A DNA stretch of 64,000 nucleotides from NCBI GenBank assembly GCA_944472155.2, contig OX235277.1, positions 12,472,804-12,536,803 of the forward strand, read 5' to 3'. The notes beneath the pieces are model-generated. The model had not been told where the DNA came from and did no database searches. It saw only the letters and a list, made by a program, of their open reading frames with translations. Origin of the DNA: Trichobilharzia szidati. Lineage: Eukaryota > Platyhelminthes > Trematoda > Strigeidida > Schistosomatidae. This document shows positions 43,966 through 56,260 of the stretch, in pieces (within the stretch, counting starts at the first letter, position 1; each line of letters begins with the position of its first letter). Made by a program: the position numbers and the translations under genes.

Positions 43966-44739
43966 ATGTATCTCCTTGAGACAAAAGAAAAAGTCTTTGT
44001 GGGGACATGGAATGTCCGTACCATGTACGAGATTGGCAAAGCTGCCCAGATCGCAAACGAAATGAAAAGATACAGAATTCAAGTACTGGGAATATGTGAA
44101 AGCAGATGGGACGGGAATGGACTCACCAAATTGTCAATGGGTGAGTCAGTGATCTACTTCGGTCACCCAGAAGATAACCACTCGCACACCGAGGGCGTGG
44201 CTATCATGATGTCACTAACGGCAACGAAGGCCCTGATGCAATGTGAGGCGATCTCGCCCAGGATAATAACCGCCAGATTCATTTCCAAAGGAAGGAAAGT
44301 ATCAATTATACAATTCTATGCACCGACCAACAAGGCAGACCTCGAAACGAAAGAAGAATTCCACAGACAACTACAGGTAACAATGGACAATACTCCAGTC
44401 AGCGACATTAAAATACTAATGGGAGACATAAACGCCAAACTGGGATCAGATAACACAGGAAGAAAACTCATCATGGGTAGAGAAGCTCTCGGAGAAATGA
44501 AGGAAAACGGAGAACTCTTCGCCGACTTCTGCGCCTTCAATGAACTAGTGATTGGTGGCAGCGTATACAAACACAAGGATATCCGCAAAGCTACATGGGT
44601 GTCACCAGATGTGCGAACCGAAAACCAAATTGACTTCATCTCAATCTCAAGGAAGTGGAGGCGCAGCCTGCTGGACACCAAAGTAAGAAGAGGAGCAGAC
44701 ATTGGCTCAGACCGCTATCTCGTACAAGGGACAATCTAA
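43966..44739 (+). pseudogene. RTE apurinic-type endonuclease domain
   Basis: The domain nicks target DNA to prime reverse transcription. Residues visible from the start MYLLETKEKV: GTWNVRTM (Asn), ICESRWDG (catalytic Glu), IIQFYAPTNKAD, ILMGDINAKLGSDN (Asp-x-Asn), FCAFNELVIGG and NQIDFISIS. In the final SDH box the His is replaced by Arg (SDR, codon CGC at 44713-44715), which should remove the general base. A stop follows at 44737-44739, where the 17.9-kb copy continues with an open frame. The upstream extension to 43912 is leader sequence. Minus-strand ORFs here are shadows. Confidence 0.8.
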
Positions 44740-45429
44740 ATCAAATTAAAAGGTTTCAGAGAATCAGGGCCTGAAGATAGACCACAAGCCAAGTTCAACA
44801 CTCAAAAACTGATGGACCAGGTCACAAAGGACATCTTCACTGCAAGCATAAAAGACAAAGCCGAGACACAAATCAACAGTGGCGAAGAGGTCGGCGTCGA
44901 AAAGCACTGGAACAACTTGAAGACAGTGTGGAGTCAAACCTGCATGGAAGTTCTAGGCAGAAAGAAGAGACAGGACAAACCGTGGCTCACTACGGACACT
45001 TGGAGGCTAATAGAAGAGAGAAGGATGGTGAAACAAAAGATTCTCCAGTGCACCGACGAGCGACAGAAACAGGAGTTGAATGCGAGCTACAATACACTGA
45101 ACAAAGGAGTAAAGAAGAGTGCCAGAGAAGACAAAAGAAAGTACTATGAAACCATGGCAAGTGACGCAGAACAAGCTGCAGGCAAAGGAGACCTAGGAAC
45201 ACTCTACCAAACAACTAGGTACCTATCGGGGAAACGTTCAACACAAATTAAGCCAGTAAAGGATGACAATGGAAAGTCACTAACCAAAGAAGTGGAGCAA
45301 AGGAAACACTGGGCTGAACACTTCAAAAGACTCCTAAATCGACCACCACCTACAACGCGCCCAGCAATACCAACAACGGAGACAGAGCTACCAGTGAACA
45401 CCAAACCCCGACGAAATCTGAAGTCCTGA
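44740..45429 (+). pseudogene. RTE linker region
   Basis: In frame after the stop the reading continues RPQAKFNTQKLMDQVTKDIF, then a lysine- and glutamate-rich, mostly helical linker with KPWLTTDTWRLIEERRMVK, ARELDKRKYYETMA-like residues, LYQTTRYLSGKRST and HWAEHFKRLLNRPPP. This is the standard stretch between endonuclease and RT in RTE elements. A one-base frameshift near 45410 ends it (NTKPRR and a stop at 45427 instead of the continuing RT frame). Confidence 0.75.
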
Positions 45430-46480
45430 AGGCAATCAAGATGCTAAAAGCTGGAAAAGCAGCAGGACCAGATGGAATCCCAGCAGACGCACTGAAAATG
45501 GACCCAGAGACAACAGCGGACTTGATGACGCCACTAATGGAGAAGGTGTGGAAAGAAGGCAAAGTACCCGACGACTGAAAGAAAGGATACTTATACAAAC
45601 TACCAAAGAAAGGAGATCTAAGTCAATGCAAGAACTGGCGCGGAATTATGCTCCTGTCCATCCCAAGCAAAATACTAAGCCGCATCATCCTGGAAAGGAT
45701 CAAACAAGCCCTTGATGAAAAACTTCGACCGGAACAGGCTGGATTCAGGAGAAACAAGTCATGCATTGATCAGATTGCCACATTGCGGATCATCACTGAA
45801 CAATGCCTGGAATGGCAGTCACCTCTCTATCTCAACTTCATCGACTTTGAAAAGGCCTTTGACAGCGTTGACTGAGAGGTGATTTGGAAACTACTTCGCT
45901 ACTACGAGGTGCCACCGACAATAATACATCTCATTCAAAAGCTGTACAACAATGCTGCATGCCAAGTAATCCACAACCGGAAACTTACGGAATCCTTCGA
46001 AGTGAGGATAGGAGTAAGACAAGGCTGGCTGCCTACTATCGCGAATGATTTTCCTGATTGCAGTAGATTGGATAATGCAACAAACAGTGGGCAGTGAAGA
46101 AACAGGCATTAAATGGACTCACACAAAAAACTTGGAGGATCTGGACTTCGCCGATGATATATCTGATTTCCCACAAACTGGAAGATATGCAAACGAAAAG
46201 CAACAAGTTAGCAGAAGAAGCATCAAAGATAGGACTTCAGGTGAACATAGATAAAACAGAGATGATGAAGATTCCAGGCCAACACCAACAGCAACAACAG
46301 ACAACAGTCAGCATAAATGGGAGGAACCTGAAAGAATCAACCTCTTCTACCTACCTGGGAAGTATCGTTTCAACTACAGGCGGAACTGACGAGGATATCA
46401 AAGCAAGAATCGGAAAAGCAAGACAAGATTTCACTACTCTGAAGTCTGTGTGGAGGTCAACAACACTCAGCATATAAGAT
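45411..46480 (+). pseudogene. RTE reverse transcriptase domain, broken
   Basis: The RT starts EVLKAIKMLKAGKAAGPDGI (fingers), with a stop in place of Trp at 45576 (DD-stop-KKG). It continues CKNWRGIMLLSIPSKILSRI and EQAGFRRNKSCIDQIATLR, and motif A (FEKAFDSVD) is followed by a TGA at 45873-45875 where the intact copy has Arg (CGA). Motif B is disrupted after GVRQG by an indel near 46030. The catalytic FADD box survives at about 46150, but two bases are lost right after it. Each lesion alone would stop the enzyme. Confidence 0.8.
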
Positions 46481-46965
46481 AAGATCCGGATTTTCAACTC
46501 CAATGTGAAGCCAGTCAGTGCTACTATACGGATCAGAGACTTGCACTGCACGTCATAAAGAGCATCTCAAACAAACTACAGATGTCTTCGCTCAATACTC
46601 AAGATCAGATGGCCAGAAAAGATGAGTAATAGAGATCTTTGGGAGCGAACCAACCAGGAACCGATTGTGAAACAAATATGCAGAAAGAAATGCAGATGGA
46701 TTGACTGGCCATAATCTTAGGAAACCATCAAGTGACATCACTAGACAAACCATTGCTCGAGTGAAACCTGAAAGGCAAGCGGCGAGTTGGTCGTCAGTGC
46801 AAGGGTGATATGGAGGAGGAGGTCATGTGAAGAGGAGATGAAAACGTATGGGCAGACTTGGAGCCAGGTGAAGACTCTAGCAGAGAACAGAACGCAATGG
46901 AGACGCACGGTTGAAGCCCTATGTTCCTGTAGGAATTAAAGGATACAATAATAATAATAATATAA
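46481..46965 (+). pseudogene. RTE C-terminal region and 3' tail, broken
   Basis: Collinear with 13005-13466: codons for YGSET, LQMSSLNTQDQ (shifted), NRDLWERTNQEPIVKQICRK, GEELVVSARVIWRRRS-like and AEVRTQWRRTVEALC with several one- and two-base indels. The 3' end reads gccctatgttcctgtaggaa then attaaaggatac and aat repeats. Confidence 0.75.
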
Positions 46966-49904
46966 CTGTTATTCAATTGATGTTTAATATCAGTGGAACT
47001 CAGGATGCATATTTCGTCCGATTCTGGACGCAAGAAGTGAATATGCTAACATCCCAGTGAGTTACCGTAATCCTACAGAGACACAGACCACCAGTTTGAA
47101 AGCGACTGAAAAACAAGAGGTATTTCCTATGCAGTAGGTAACAGTTGTTGTTTGGTCAAGTCCTTTTGTATTTACCTTTGATTGATCGGGATTTTAAAAG
47201 GAAGGCTACTCAAATTCGTGAGCATCAAGTTTATTTTTCATAAAAAGGCAGTAACCAGAGAAAGAACTTCATAATATCAGGAATATTACAATAGTTTATC
47301 CACATTTGTGTGTAAACTACTGAATTCTGATTCTGATTAAATTGTGCACATAACTGTAGCAATTAGTACTAATAGTAACACTAATAATTCTACTCATAAC
47401 AGAGAGATGAAAAAGTGGAGAGAATAGTGAAAGCCAGTATGACTGAACGAACGAATTATCAGACAGATAAAGTAAATAAAGGCTGATAGAAATAAATAGT
47501 CAGATTAAGTAATTCAATAATGTGAGGAAAGTAAATAAACTATGCCCTAATGAAGATGTGATAAGATTACGAGATGATATGAAAGGGATTAATAATTATT
47601 AAAAAGATGGCATAGTAAGTACTTGAGGACAAGTAGTGACAATTACTCAAATATTACTCAAATAGATAAAAATATCTTCATTACATAATGCGCTCACTCT
47701 ATTATTAGAAACGTTTGAATGGATTATGATAACGAACACCCACTTGAAGCATTATTAAAAACCGCAACAGTGTAATTGTAGGATGAATAAATGCAAATTT
47801 CACAATTATTAACTGCTTGGTTGAGACTTCTCTTCAATCACACTTAGTGTATATTTAGAGTTTAAATCATTCAAAGAACGATAGAGGAATAACTTTATAA
47901 ACTCAGTAAAAACATAAATCTGTATAAGATAGGGGATTTGTTTCAATTTCACTGTTCTAATGCAAAGAAACTGAAGTAATAATAATTGTATATTCATTCA
48001 TTCGTATTCTCGGTGAAGAATGCGACATATCTGACACTTCTCCGCCAAACCAAGCCTTGTGCTACCACTTTCATTCGGATCTACAACTGCCTGCAAGCTT
48101 CAATTAGCTGTTCATATCATCCTCATAATCCAGGTTCCATTCAAAGGCCTAAACGGTCTCCTCAGTGTTTGTTTTATTTATCTTCATTTCCATTTCACAT
48201 ATTTCCTGAGTCTTGTTTTCTAACTGCCAGAGTTTTCACTAATCGTCTTCCCTGTCAGGCCTTTTCATTCAAATTATAGAGACAAGGAAGAGGGGAGCTA
48301 TTGATGGAAGTTCGTATTGGTCTGTTGTGAGTGAGGTGGCTTGTCTTTTATTTGGAAAATGAATAGCTTATATAATTTCTGTTCAGATGTTTGTCAGGTG
48401 CTTGATACAAAAACCTCTGCGCCTATACATCTGATTCGTTTGAAATCAAAGGAAACTGATGATTAACTAGCGGATCAAATAAAATCACGACTCATGGTGG
48501 TTATTCTGTTTGACGTGCAGTGGGACCTAATGACTTGCAGTTCATCTGGTTGCTGTCACGAAAATTTTCCTTTTTTTCAAAATTTGTCTGAGTCTCTGAA
48601 TGCAACCAAGTATTATACGTGAACTATGCAGCCATAGTAAGACCCAAAAATACTTATTCAATCTAAGAAACGTTTATTATCAAGTAAATTGGATTCGAGC
48701 AGTCACAGTAACAACCATTTATCTGTATCCAATCGATTTCTAGTTGGCAGACTAGGGATTCAATCGTAGATATTTGGGTAATTACAATGGTCAGTAATGG
48801 ATAGAGTCATTACACTTGACTATTCACAGAGACGAATACAAACAACAGTGTTAAGCGCAACAGCTGAGTAGAACTCATTTAAGAAGGCCTTTATACCAAC
48901 CAGGGTGATATACTCCAATATCCAACTAGTGCTGAGCAGCATGCTTGTTCATGCGTGATAATTTTTGCAAGTCAACAGGCAGAAACGTGTACATATGAAA
49001 GCAGTAGAACATGATGGCGCCCAAAGACAATAAAAAAATGAAAAAGGTTTGTTTTAAATAATGCGGAAATTAATTCTAGTACCTTCAGTTATGAATTAAA
49101 TTTTGTTTTAAAAAAACAATCATTATTATTATTATGATCGTCATTATTATTTCCACCTGTACCTACAGGCGCCTTGTTGCCTGTTATTTAAAAATTATGA
49201 TGAAATAAAATGGACTGAAATGTCCCCGAATGAGTACAAATCTGTTTGAATTTTATTTTAAGTAATTTAAAAGAAGATGGATGAAATTAGGAATTCATCG
49301 CATATACTTTTCTCAGTGGAACTCTTTGCATCAATCAGTATATGCTAAATTATTTTTTAATCCCAGTTATACAATATGTGCTCCTAACTCTTAAGAGTAG
49401 CTGAATAGTCATCAAAGCCATAAGAAGTTCTTGACAGCTAAAATGGGATAATGTGAACGACTAACTGAAGTTTCTTTGACATCTTCACTGATGAAATTTG
49501 CCCACCAGCTGTTAATTCTTTTACCAATAACATATAGAGTGTTGCATTTGCTTGCTTAGTCAATTTCATGGAACTCAGTGACTAAGGGGAACTTTTCGAT
49601 TTACCAAACTATCACACATTCATTTTGCGACGGTGAATAATGCAGACACGTTTTCCAAGTTGAGAAAGATGTGGTGTGATTCGATCTACTATATCTTTTT
49701 ATAATATACGCTTGATTTTGCTTGTTAACAAAACTGGCTGGAATAAACTGAAAGCGGATCAAACGCGTCTCTACAAAACAAAACGTCCTGTTGAGGTAGT
49801 GTATTTGTTGTAATGCGATTGATCCACCGGGGACTGGGAGGTCTTTCGAGTGGTCATGCCTTAAGATTATACTATTGGTATTGTGAATGTGTTCAATTAA
49901 GATA
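46966..49904. other. No recognisable gene over 2.9 kb
   Basis: AT-rich. A 97-codon plus ORF at 47986-48279 has no motif I know. Near 48755-48830 the minus strand has a B-box-like GATTGAATCCC and may hold a tRNA-like head, too weak to call. Confidence 0.35.
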
Positions 49905-50150
49905 CAATGTACAGCTGACAAGTCAGTGGGTGAAAGCGTCAATGATTCACTGGTAGTCGGCTTGCCAACCTCGAACATGCTCCGAGTTTGATTCCCGGCC
50001 AATGCTCCCATGAATTCCAGTTATAATGTATCAAATCAGAAGAAGACGAAGTGTTGGGTGTTGTGGTAGTAACTTTTCCTCACAAGAAAAGTAACTCCGT
50101 GTCTTGAAGCCATATGGTCCACTTGGGATGCCAGAGAATGATTTGAAAAC
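49905..50150 (+). mobile_element. tRNA-derived SINE, diverged
   Basis: A-box-like cagtgggtgaaagcgtc (49924-49940) and B box gagtttgattccc (49984-49996). A gttgggtgttgtggtagtaa block and the 3' end gaagccatatggtccacttg follow at 50109-50128, then ggatgccagagaatg. The 3' end is close to the RTE/SINE tail block. The long minus-strand ORF 49601-50011 reads antisense through it and is not a gene. Confidence 0.65.
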
Positions 50151-51814
50151 CTTGAATACTGAAGCTATACAACCAGTCGGTTTCAACTATTATCATTTCA
50201 ACTTTACAAGTGACTTTTATTTGTATGTAAGGTTTTTTTAGATGAAGAGACGTCTTGTTTTCTATTGATTAGGACAAGCCCGTCTTTTATCTTCAATCAT
50301 GTGCTCTCTAAGGGTCAGATGAGATAAGAAATTAGTATTGATATTTTTTCAAACCTGGACACTTTCATAAACAATGAAATGCCCGTCATTTCTTGTTCAA
50401 AATACGCTAAATTTAGTGAGGTTGTCCAGAAGTTATTGTTTGTTTATTGAGTGTCATCTAGTTAAGCGATGCTGAATAAATTTGTATGTGTCTTTGGAAT
50501 TATACTGCGGCATAATTTATTTATAAAGAATACTAAGTCACTATTTACTTTTATCAAATAGAATTATCTGATTTATGAAATAGCAGGTTCAACTATTGGT
50601 TGATCACTACGAGATACTTCATAATCGGATCATCAAGGTGTTACTTTAATCACTCTGTTGGCATATGTTATATTTCCGTAAGTTTGTAAACAATATTCGG
50701 ACCCGCAAATGGATGTCACGTGCAGCTGAATTTCGTCATTACAAAACAATGAACTGTTCCACGCACGCTGGTTTGATTCAGCAAAGTTTATACATCGTAG
50801 ATGATCAGAACTTCATTACCTGAACAGCTTAAAGGATTAACTTACACTGTAACTGTATTATATTTCTTTCTTCGCATGACTTCTTCACAAGTCTTTACAT
50901 AGTTTGGAGGGGAGCTGGATACCAGAGTTACCTATTATTGTCTCAGTAGTTTAGTGGATGAAGTTTGGATGCAGATTGTTGCTGTTTCGTTGAGAAAAAT
51001 TCATTCACACGCTGTTTTGATGTGCACTAAAACCTTGATACTAAATGAACAAAGAACCTTGAAATCTCATGAAATTACCTATGCTGATTCTATGCCTTGA
51101 TGAATAAACTTAATTAATTTCTTGCTTTCAATATACTGAATAATCACGTTTATACGCAAACTAGGTAAACGCTCCTATTTATCACACGGAAGCCATTTAT
51201 TTTGACCAAGTATCAACCGAACGATAGCAAATTGTTTCTGTTAAGAATGAAAACAGTTTGGGCTTTGTAGGATACGGTAAACAGTGTGTGTGAACAAAGT
51301 TGACTCAGATTTCTATGTTAAATATGAATGAAATGACGTATATATCCGTTCCTTTCATTCGAAATCAGCATATACTAATGCAGGTAGCCCTGAAATTTTG
51401 GATTATGTTTCAAAATGTGCCTTGATCGATAATGGAATAAAAACCAGATTGAAAACCATTATGTAATATCGGTAAATATAATGCATACTAATATAAATTA
51501 ATGAGCCCGTAGTTTCCTTATTGAGATTTATTCACTATTTCTTCTGAAAACAGAAAAAGTCAACTAACTGACATCAGATGTATTAAGCGAGGTAAACCGT
51601 CTTGTGTTTTTGTTAGTGGCTAACGTAAGTAGCAAACATTTTCACTAATTTTACTACTTCGGAGTGCACGAACCACCTACAGCTATTAATTACAACATAG
51701 TGACAGCACATTTAGCTAACATCAGTCCCAAATGGTGGCGTCACCGGTGAATGTACTTGGAATACCATACTGTTTTACGTTAGGGTTATATATATGCATA
51801 TAGATATATACTAA
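50151..51814. other. No recognisable gene
   Basis: AT-rich, unassigned. At 50940-50960 ctcagtagtttagtggatga resembles an A box, but there is no supporting B box or body. Confidence 0.35.
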
Positions 51815-52045
51815 ATACTTCAGTCGGTGGTTCAGCCGTAGAATGCTCGCCAACTGTGCATGTTGTCTCAGGGCTCGATCTCCAACAGACGCACTCTCCA
51901 ACAGGAGGTGAGACCAGCGTAAGGAATGTTGGAAATAAGGCAAGTAAACTCACCCTTTAGGACTAATGAAACAATACCTACTGCTAAAAAAAATTCAAAA
52001 GCTCAAACTTGAATTTCAGGTCCCACCAAAAACACTAGGAACTGA
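51815..52045 (+). mobile_element. tRNA-derived SINE, diverged, glycine-type head
   Basis: The head cggtggttcagccgtagaat (A box, 51824-51843) with gctcgccaactgtgcatg and B box ggctcgatctcc (51873-51884) is close to a Gly-tRNA-like head. A degraded body continues to aagctcaaacttgaatttca and ggtcccaccaaaaacacta (about 52005-52040), which parallels the 3' end of the 16.4-kb SINE. Confidence 0.65.
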
Positions 52046-52345
52046 TATTCTTTGTCAAATTTAGTGGCATTCGTGCATAAAACCCACTTCCAAATACAAG
52101 GATGAAAAAGTTAGTGCACACCGACATATGGAAACTGAAGGACTAATTAAGATTAAAATGTGCTTTGTTAGCATTTTAACGGCGTTTTTTTAAATTCATT
52201 ATTTGACATGTCACCTTAATTTTCCCGTAACCACTATTACGAATTTCATAAGGTTCACTTCGTGGCAATTTCTTGCAGACTTTTTCCATATTGAAAAAGG
52301 AGGAATTTGAGTTTGAATTTTATCTATGTTTCCATTGAATACTAC

Positions 52346-52459
52346 CTGTTTACTATTGTTTGCAATGAATTTACCAACCATTGGTGTAATGCAACAAAGT
52401 AGCATCTGCAGATTGATGAGGAGGCAGATCACTGCCCAACTCACCGCTGCCTTGCTCAT
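52346..52459 (-). CDS. Candidate first exon of a secreted protein
   Basis: From the ATG at 52459-52457 (minus strand) the frame reads MSKAAVSWAVICLLINLQML then LCCITPMVGKFIANNSKQ. A short basic start, a long hydrophobic core and a small-residue end are what a signal peptide looks like; an N-glycosylation site (NNS) follows. The frame runs into CAG|GTAGTA, a good splice donor, after exactly 38 codons (114 bases, phase 0). Secreted schistosome proteins, including micro-exon genes, often begin this way. No downstream exon was identified. An upstream ATG at 52525 is in frame. It could still be chance. Confidence 0.3.
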
Positions 52460-52525
52460 TAGTCTGTATATTACTGACGCCCATGAAACATCTTGTAAGA
52501 ATAACTCTAGTGTACGCAAATTCAC

Positions 52526-55100
52526 CTCTAAGAAACTCTTACTGCGAATGAACTAGTTTGTTCGTAATAAGCTCAGACAAAACAAGTCCTGACAGTAAAT
52601 TCTAAATGAATAATTATTGTGTTGCTGAAATGTTACCTTCATCTTAGTAACATGAAATAAGTCTGAAAGCTCATACCTCATAAGAACAGGAATTAAATAA
52701 AATTTATGAGAGAGTGGACCCCAAATACATTATTTTATACGAACTATTGAAGTATTAAATGGTAAGTGCCACCTAACGGTTTTGTGAAATATTGGAGGAG
52801 GATTGTGTGCTGTATGTATGCGCCTTGATAATGATAAGAGTCAGCTAATCCACATACGTGGTCAGGTTTCAGCTGATGTCCTACGAACCTCCAGATGATG
52901 CTTAGTTGGTAGTATGTACAGCAAAACAAGAGAATTGAAACTACAACGCTCAAGCTTGCAGCTCAATTGGAATGGCTAAGGAATGAAGAAAAATATGTGA
53001 CTTGGATGAATATGACAAGAATTTCTTCTGTCCAAAAAAGAATGACGAAATGACATCTCAAACACTTTAGGCATATTTTTTTATTAACTTCGAATTTAAA
53101 TCTGTCTTTATTCATCCGTGCATAGTGGGTAGCCAAGAAGAAGAAAGGAAAATATTTTATGATAAAAGAGACTCTTTCAGGAATATATGCACTCTGAAAC
53201 TGAATCTCTAAATGCAATCAAACAGCCTTCTTTATATTCAAGCAAATAAAAAGAATTTTTGATGAATAAGGCCGCCAAGGAAGTAATCGGATATCTAACT
53301 ATCCCATCTATCAAAATCTTAATAGACTTTTTGGAAAAAATTCTGATAACAATAATTAAATTTCCTTTATTTCGGTTTTGTTTCCAAAAGTTTTGTTCCT
53401 CGATCTGATTGTCTAAGATATGAAGGCGATTAGAACTTAAGAAATCTAGTAATTTTCTATCGGGAAATATCTATGGGAATTGACGTCAAGTGGTTATACA
53501 ACCTCGGAGATTGTTGAATATCTGGATTAACGCATATTATCTGAAGCAGAATAATAATGATAATAATGGAACCATGTGTATTCTGCAAATAATATTTAAA
53601 CACAATGCTGAATTCTCACTGCAAATTCTTCCAGAATATTTGCTCGGCGATTAGAATCTTCAAACGAAGTATTCATCAAATGCAAACCTTCTATATGATA
53701 GAACGCCGCCTCATCTAAAACATTACTCTAACCCTTCCTTCAATTCGAAAGCTAATGAAAAAATTGTCTTAATTCATGTTAAAATCTAAAGTTCTAATTG
53801 GAAGATAAAGAAGAATAAGGAAACGGAAAAGGCTGATACCGTATGTTTGATGGAAATTCACATAACATGAGATTTGCCTTCCAGTCCAGTCTAGGAGCCG
53901 AATTTCGGAAAGTGCTTTATACTGTATGATAACTTCTTCATCAGGTTCTTCAGTTATATGTCCATAGTCATTAAGGAATTATTGTTCTTAACAATAACTG
54001 TAGAACGAGAAGGAGAAAATATCGAAAAGTATGTTACCTCTTGACTAATCAGTCTTTAAAGTTTTTAATAGTCATCGTTACTCAATCAAAACATTATCTA
54101 CAACAATTTTTGCAACATAATTCATTGAGAATAAAGTGAGGTTAATGCCGAATCTTACGTAGCCAAATGAGAGCGAGAGGGAGTAAAGATATCCAGTTAC
54201 CATATCAAGGAAAGACTGATAGCTGCTTCTTTCTGAACACACTTATTGTTTCAGTAAACGTGAAGGGAACTGACCAGTTTCGTTCGGACGTACTTAGCGC
54301 ACATATGTTGAGGACATTCCTAAAGAAGAAATACAACATATCAATAAAACATTATTAGATGATGGTTAGCGTCTGATATTCAATAACCCCCCGAGAACAG
54401 TCACACAAAATCTTTCTCTTATTCAGTCAACCGCAAGAAGAACTTTGATCACCTAAGTCTGATTACTAAGCAAATACTGAGAAGAGAACTCTGAAAAATT
54501 TACAAGGCAGAGATGCTCATCTGTTTTGGGAATGAATATTTGTGTTGCCTTGTAAACTGCCATACCATTCTGACTTAAGTAGCACATCGCCTCACATTTC
54601 CACATGTCAGCGATACGAACGCATTCATAAGTGGCAGCGTGAATAAGTCAAATCACAATACACAATCTATTAGTGACACATTCCAATCTTCGGCTATTGG
54701 AAGTCACGTCCTACGAACGACTCCTAATATTTGAACTAGTATTCTGATTTCATGACTGCTGTTTCACCTCTTAAAACGTTCTGACCTATTTTAATTCTTT
54801 TTCCACCTTTTTTTACTTTAACTCCTACATAAATATATTTTTTTAAGTACGTATGCGATTGTGACACTCGAAAAGTGATGTGCGAACACAACACACGTGT
54901 AAGGTAAATCTTGTTACTTTCTAATTCTGAGAAAACCTCCCCACTCCATGACTTTAAGTTTCTGGATTCGACATTCGGTAAGTTTATGTATGGTCACTAT
55001 TGAAGAGTGCCGAGTTGAATGTCGAATGCTTTTTACTTTTTTACGAGTTTCGTAACTGCTGTATGTAAACAACTTTACATATATATGTTTATATGTATAC
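52526..55100. other. No recognisable gene over 2.6 kb
   Basis: AT-rich, unassigned apart from one hammerhead-like motif at 53925-53962. Confidence 0.35.
53925..53962 (-). repeat. PLE 3'-end motif, hammerhead-like, copy 7
   Basis: On the minus strand: ATATAACTGAAGAACCTGAT then GAAGAAGTTATCATAC. CTGATGA is intact and the GTTATC stem is kept, but the GAAA box is changed to ATAC. Confidence 0.4.
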
Positions 55101-55114
55101 ATATGTTTACGCTG

Positions 55115-55345
55115 TTTGCTTTATTTCATAGCTATGAGGATCATCCTGAGAATGATTTCTACTTTATTCCGGTGTTGATTTAATAAAGCATCCACTGAAT
55201 CTGGTGTTTGTTGTGGATTTTGGTTAGCTTTATAAGCTTTGTCTTCCCCACCCCCACCTGTAGCCCTGTGTTTTCCGCCTTTGTTACCAATATGTTTGGT
55301 TTTACTCATTTATTTTCAAGTTTCTGACACATAAGACACAATTCA
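55115..55345 (-). repeat. Minus-strand paralogous sequence P, copy 1 (62-codon ORF)
   Basis: The ORF at 55121-55309 reads MSKTKHIGNKGGKHRATGGG, then GEDKAYKANQNPQQTPDSVD and on to a stop. Upstream in another frame are DELCLMCQKLENK codons. The nucleotide sequence is clearly related to 58309-58520 on the same strand: both have the block encoding ED..Y..NQ...QTP..VD in the same frame. The start could lie earlier. It looks like a diverged coding sequence (gag-like or host paralogue) but I cannot name it. Confidence 0.4.
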
Positions 55346-55399
55346 TCTGGAGTCATTTTGAGGCCATTAGTACGCAAAGGATACTGAGAGAACACAGAA

Positions 55400-56260
55400 T
55401 AGAATTAAGTGAATTCATTTACAGATACATGGTCTTTCCCATCGACGTCCATTGAAATGCCCAATGGTCAAATGTACCTACAAACAGAAAGAATAGCAAT
55501 AGGTTCTCCAATTGCAGGTGACAAATTTATTGGAGATGAAGCATGATCATAATAGCCAACAGCCAACCATGAAGGAATGCACAGCGCATAAAGAACCGTT
55601 TGGTTAATGTGTTCGTCATTATCGATAGAAAACTGAGCTTAATTCTCAGGATCTCTTACAATGCTTATCGATCAGTCGACTGATAAGTTGAAGTCGAACT
55701 AGAAGCCTGATTATCCGTCGTAAATATCCAACCTACAAAACCAACAAGTGGCAGTCAATAAAAATCAGTTTACAACAATCTATAATAGAATTGATTGCGA
55801 ATAAACTGTCACAGTAACCAGAAAAATCACTTTCATTGCCTTTGTTGCAACAAGAATTTGTGGCATGTAAACTGAAGACATATTCAGTAGTGCACTGAAA
55901 TCCTTCAAATCCTTTTTCGAAATAAATCTTAGGAGGAAGACCGATGCACCACAAAACGCAGATGTGCCACAGAAACAACTGAGTGTATTTCTCAAATTCA
56001 AGAGAGATACAATTAGTCAAGGAACCAGAATCCATCTTTCGAAAGCTGTTGAAAGAATGTTTTTTAGCTGCATCAATACGCCTCAGCTTTACCGCACATG
56101 CACTTGTCCATCACAAAGTAAAAACGAAGATCTCACTATTAGCGACTTTAATGTGTATTCACCAGTTCACTTGCGGCTGTAGAGTTATGTACATAGATCG
56201 TACGAACAAGATAATGTCACGACTCCTCCATGAACCCTACTGCCATGATTTTTGAAAGGA
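55400..56260 (+). mobile_element. Penelope-like element relic
   Basis: At 55463-55545 the frame reads NGQMYLQTERIAIGSPIAGD then KFIGDEA-stop, the PLE RT block around QxDGIAMGSPxxP. The catalytic YVDD region cannot be made out in the next 200 bases. At 56035-56250 the frame reads FRKLLKECFLAASIRLSF, LLATLMCIHQFTCGCRVMYI and DRTNKI, the RT linker followed by the CxC and YIGRT (here YIDRT) start of the GIY-YIG domain. The distal endonuclease and LPW end are absent. Stops and frameshifts throughout. Confidence 0.7.
55983..56255 (+). pseudogene. Penelope-like RT linker and GIY-YIG start
   Basis: The 90-codon stretch matches 7038-7445 in order: KELRKSFRRTFNAGEL corresponds to FRKLLKECFLAASIRL, and VPRLASHFKLYLPI corresponds to ISLLATLMCIHQFTCGC. 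The Gly of the YIG motif is replaced by Asp (MYIDRT), so the nuclease core is damaged. The first ~20 residues are not PLE-like. Confidence 0.65.

Larger units (their letters stand above)
43536..46965 (+). mobile_element. Near-full-length SR2-like RTE retrotransposon, non-functional
   Basis: The 5' UTR from 43536 aligns to 17436 onward. The start codon is at 43966. Endonuclease, linker, reverse transcriptase and C-terminal region follow in order to about 46935, then a short 3' UTR and an aataataataataat tail to about 46965. The single polyprotein is split by in-frame stops at 44737, 45576 and 45873 and by frameshifts near 45410, 46030, 46160 and beyond 46470. Length of about 3.4 kb fits a complete RTE. 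I see no clear target duplication at the ends. Confidence 0.85.

Noticed and set aside
49601..50011. 136-codon minus-strand ORF
   Set aside because: Its first third is the antisense of a tRNA-derived SINE (B box and head); no protein motif.
50700..50830. SINE head shared with 63240-63300 (acaatgaacNgttcca)
   Set aside because: Similarity is too short and the A box cannot be located in either.
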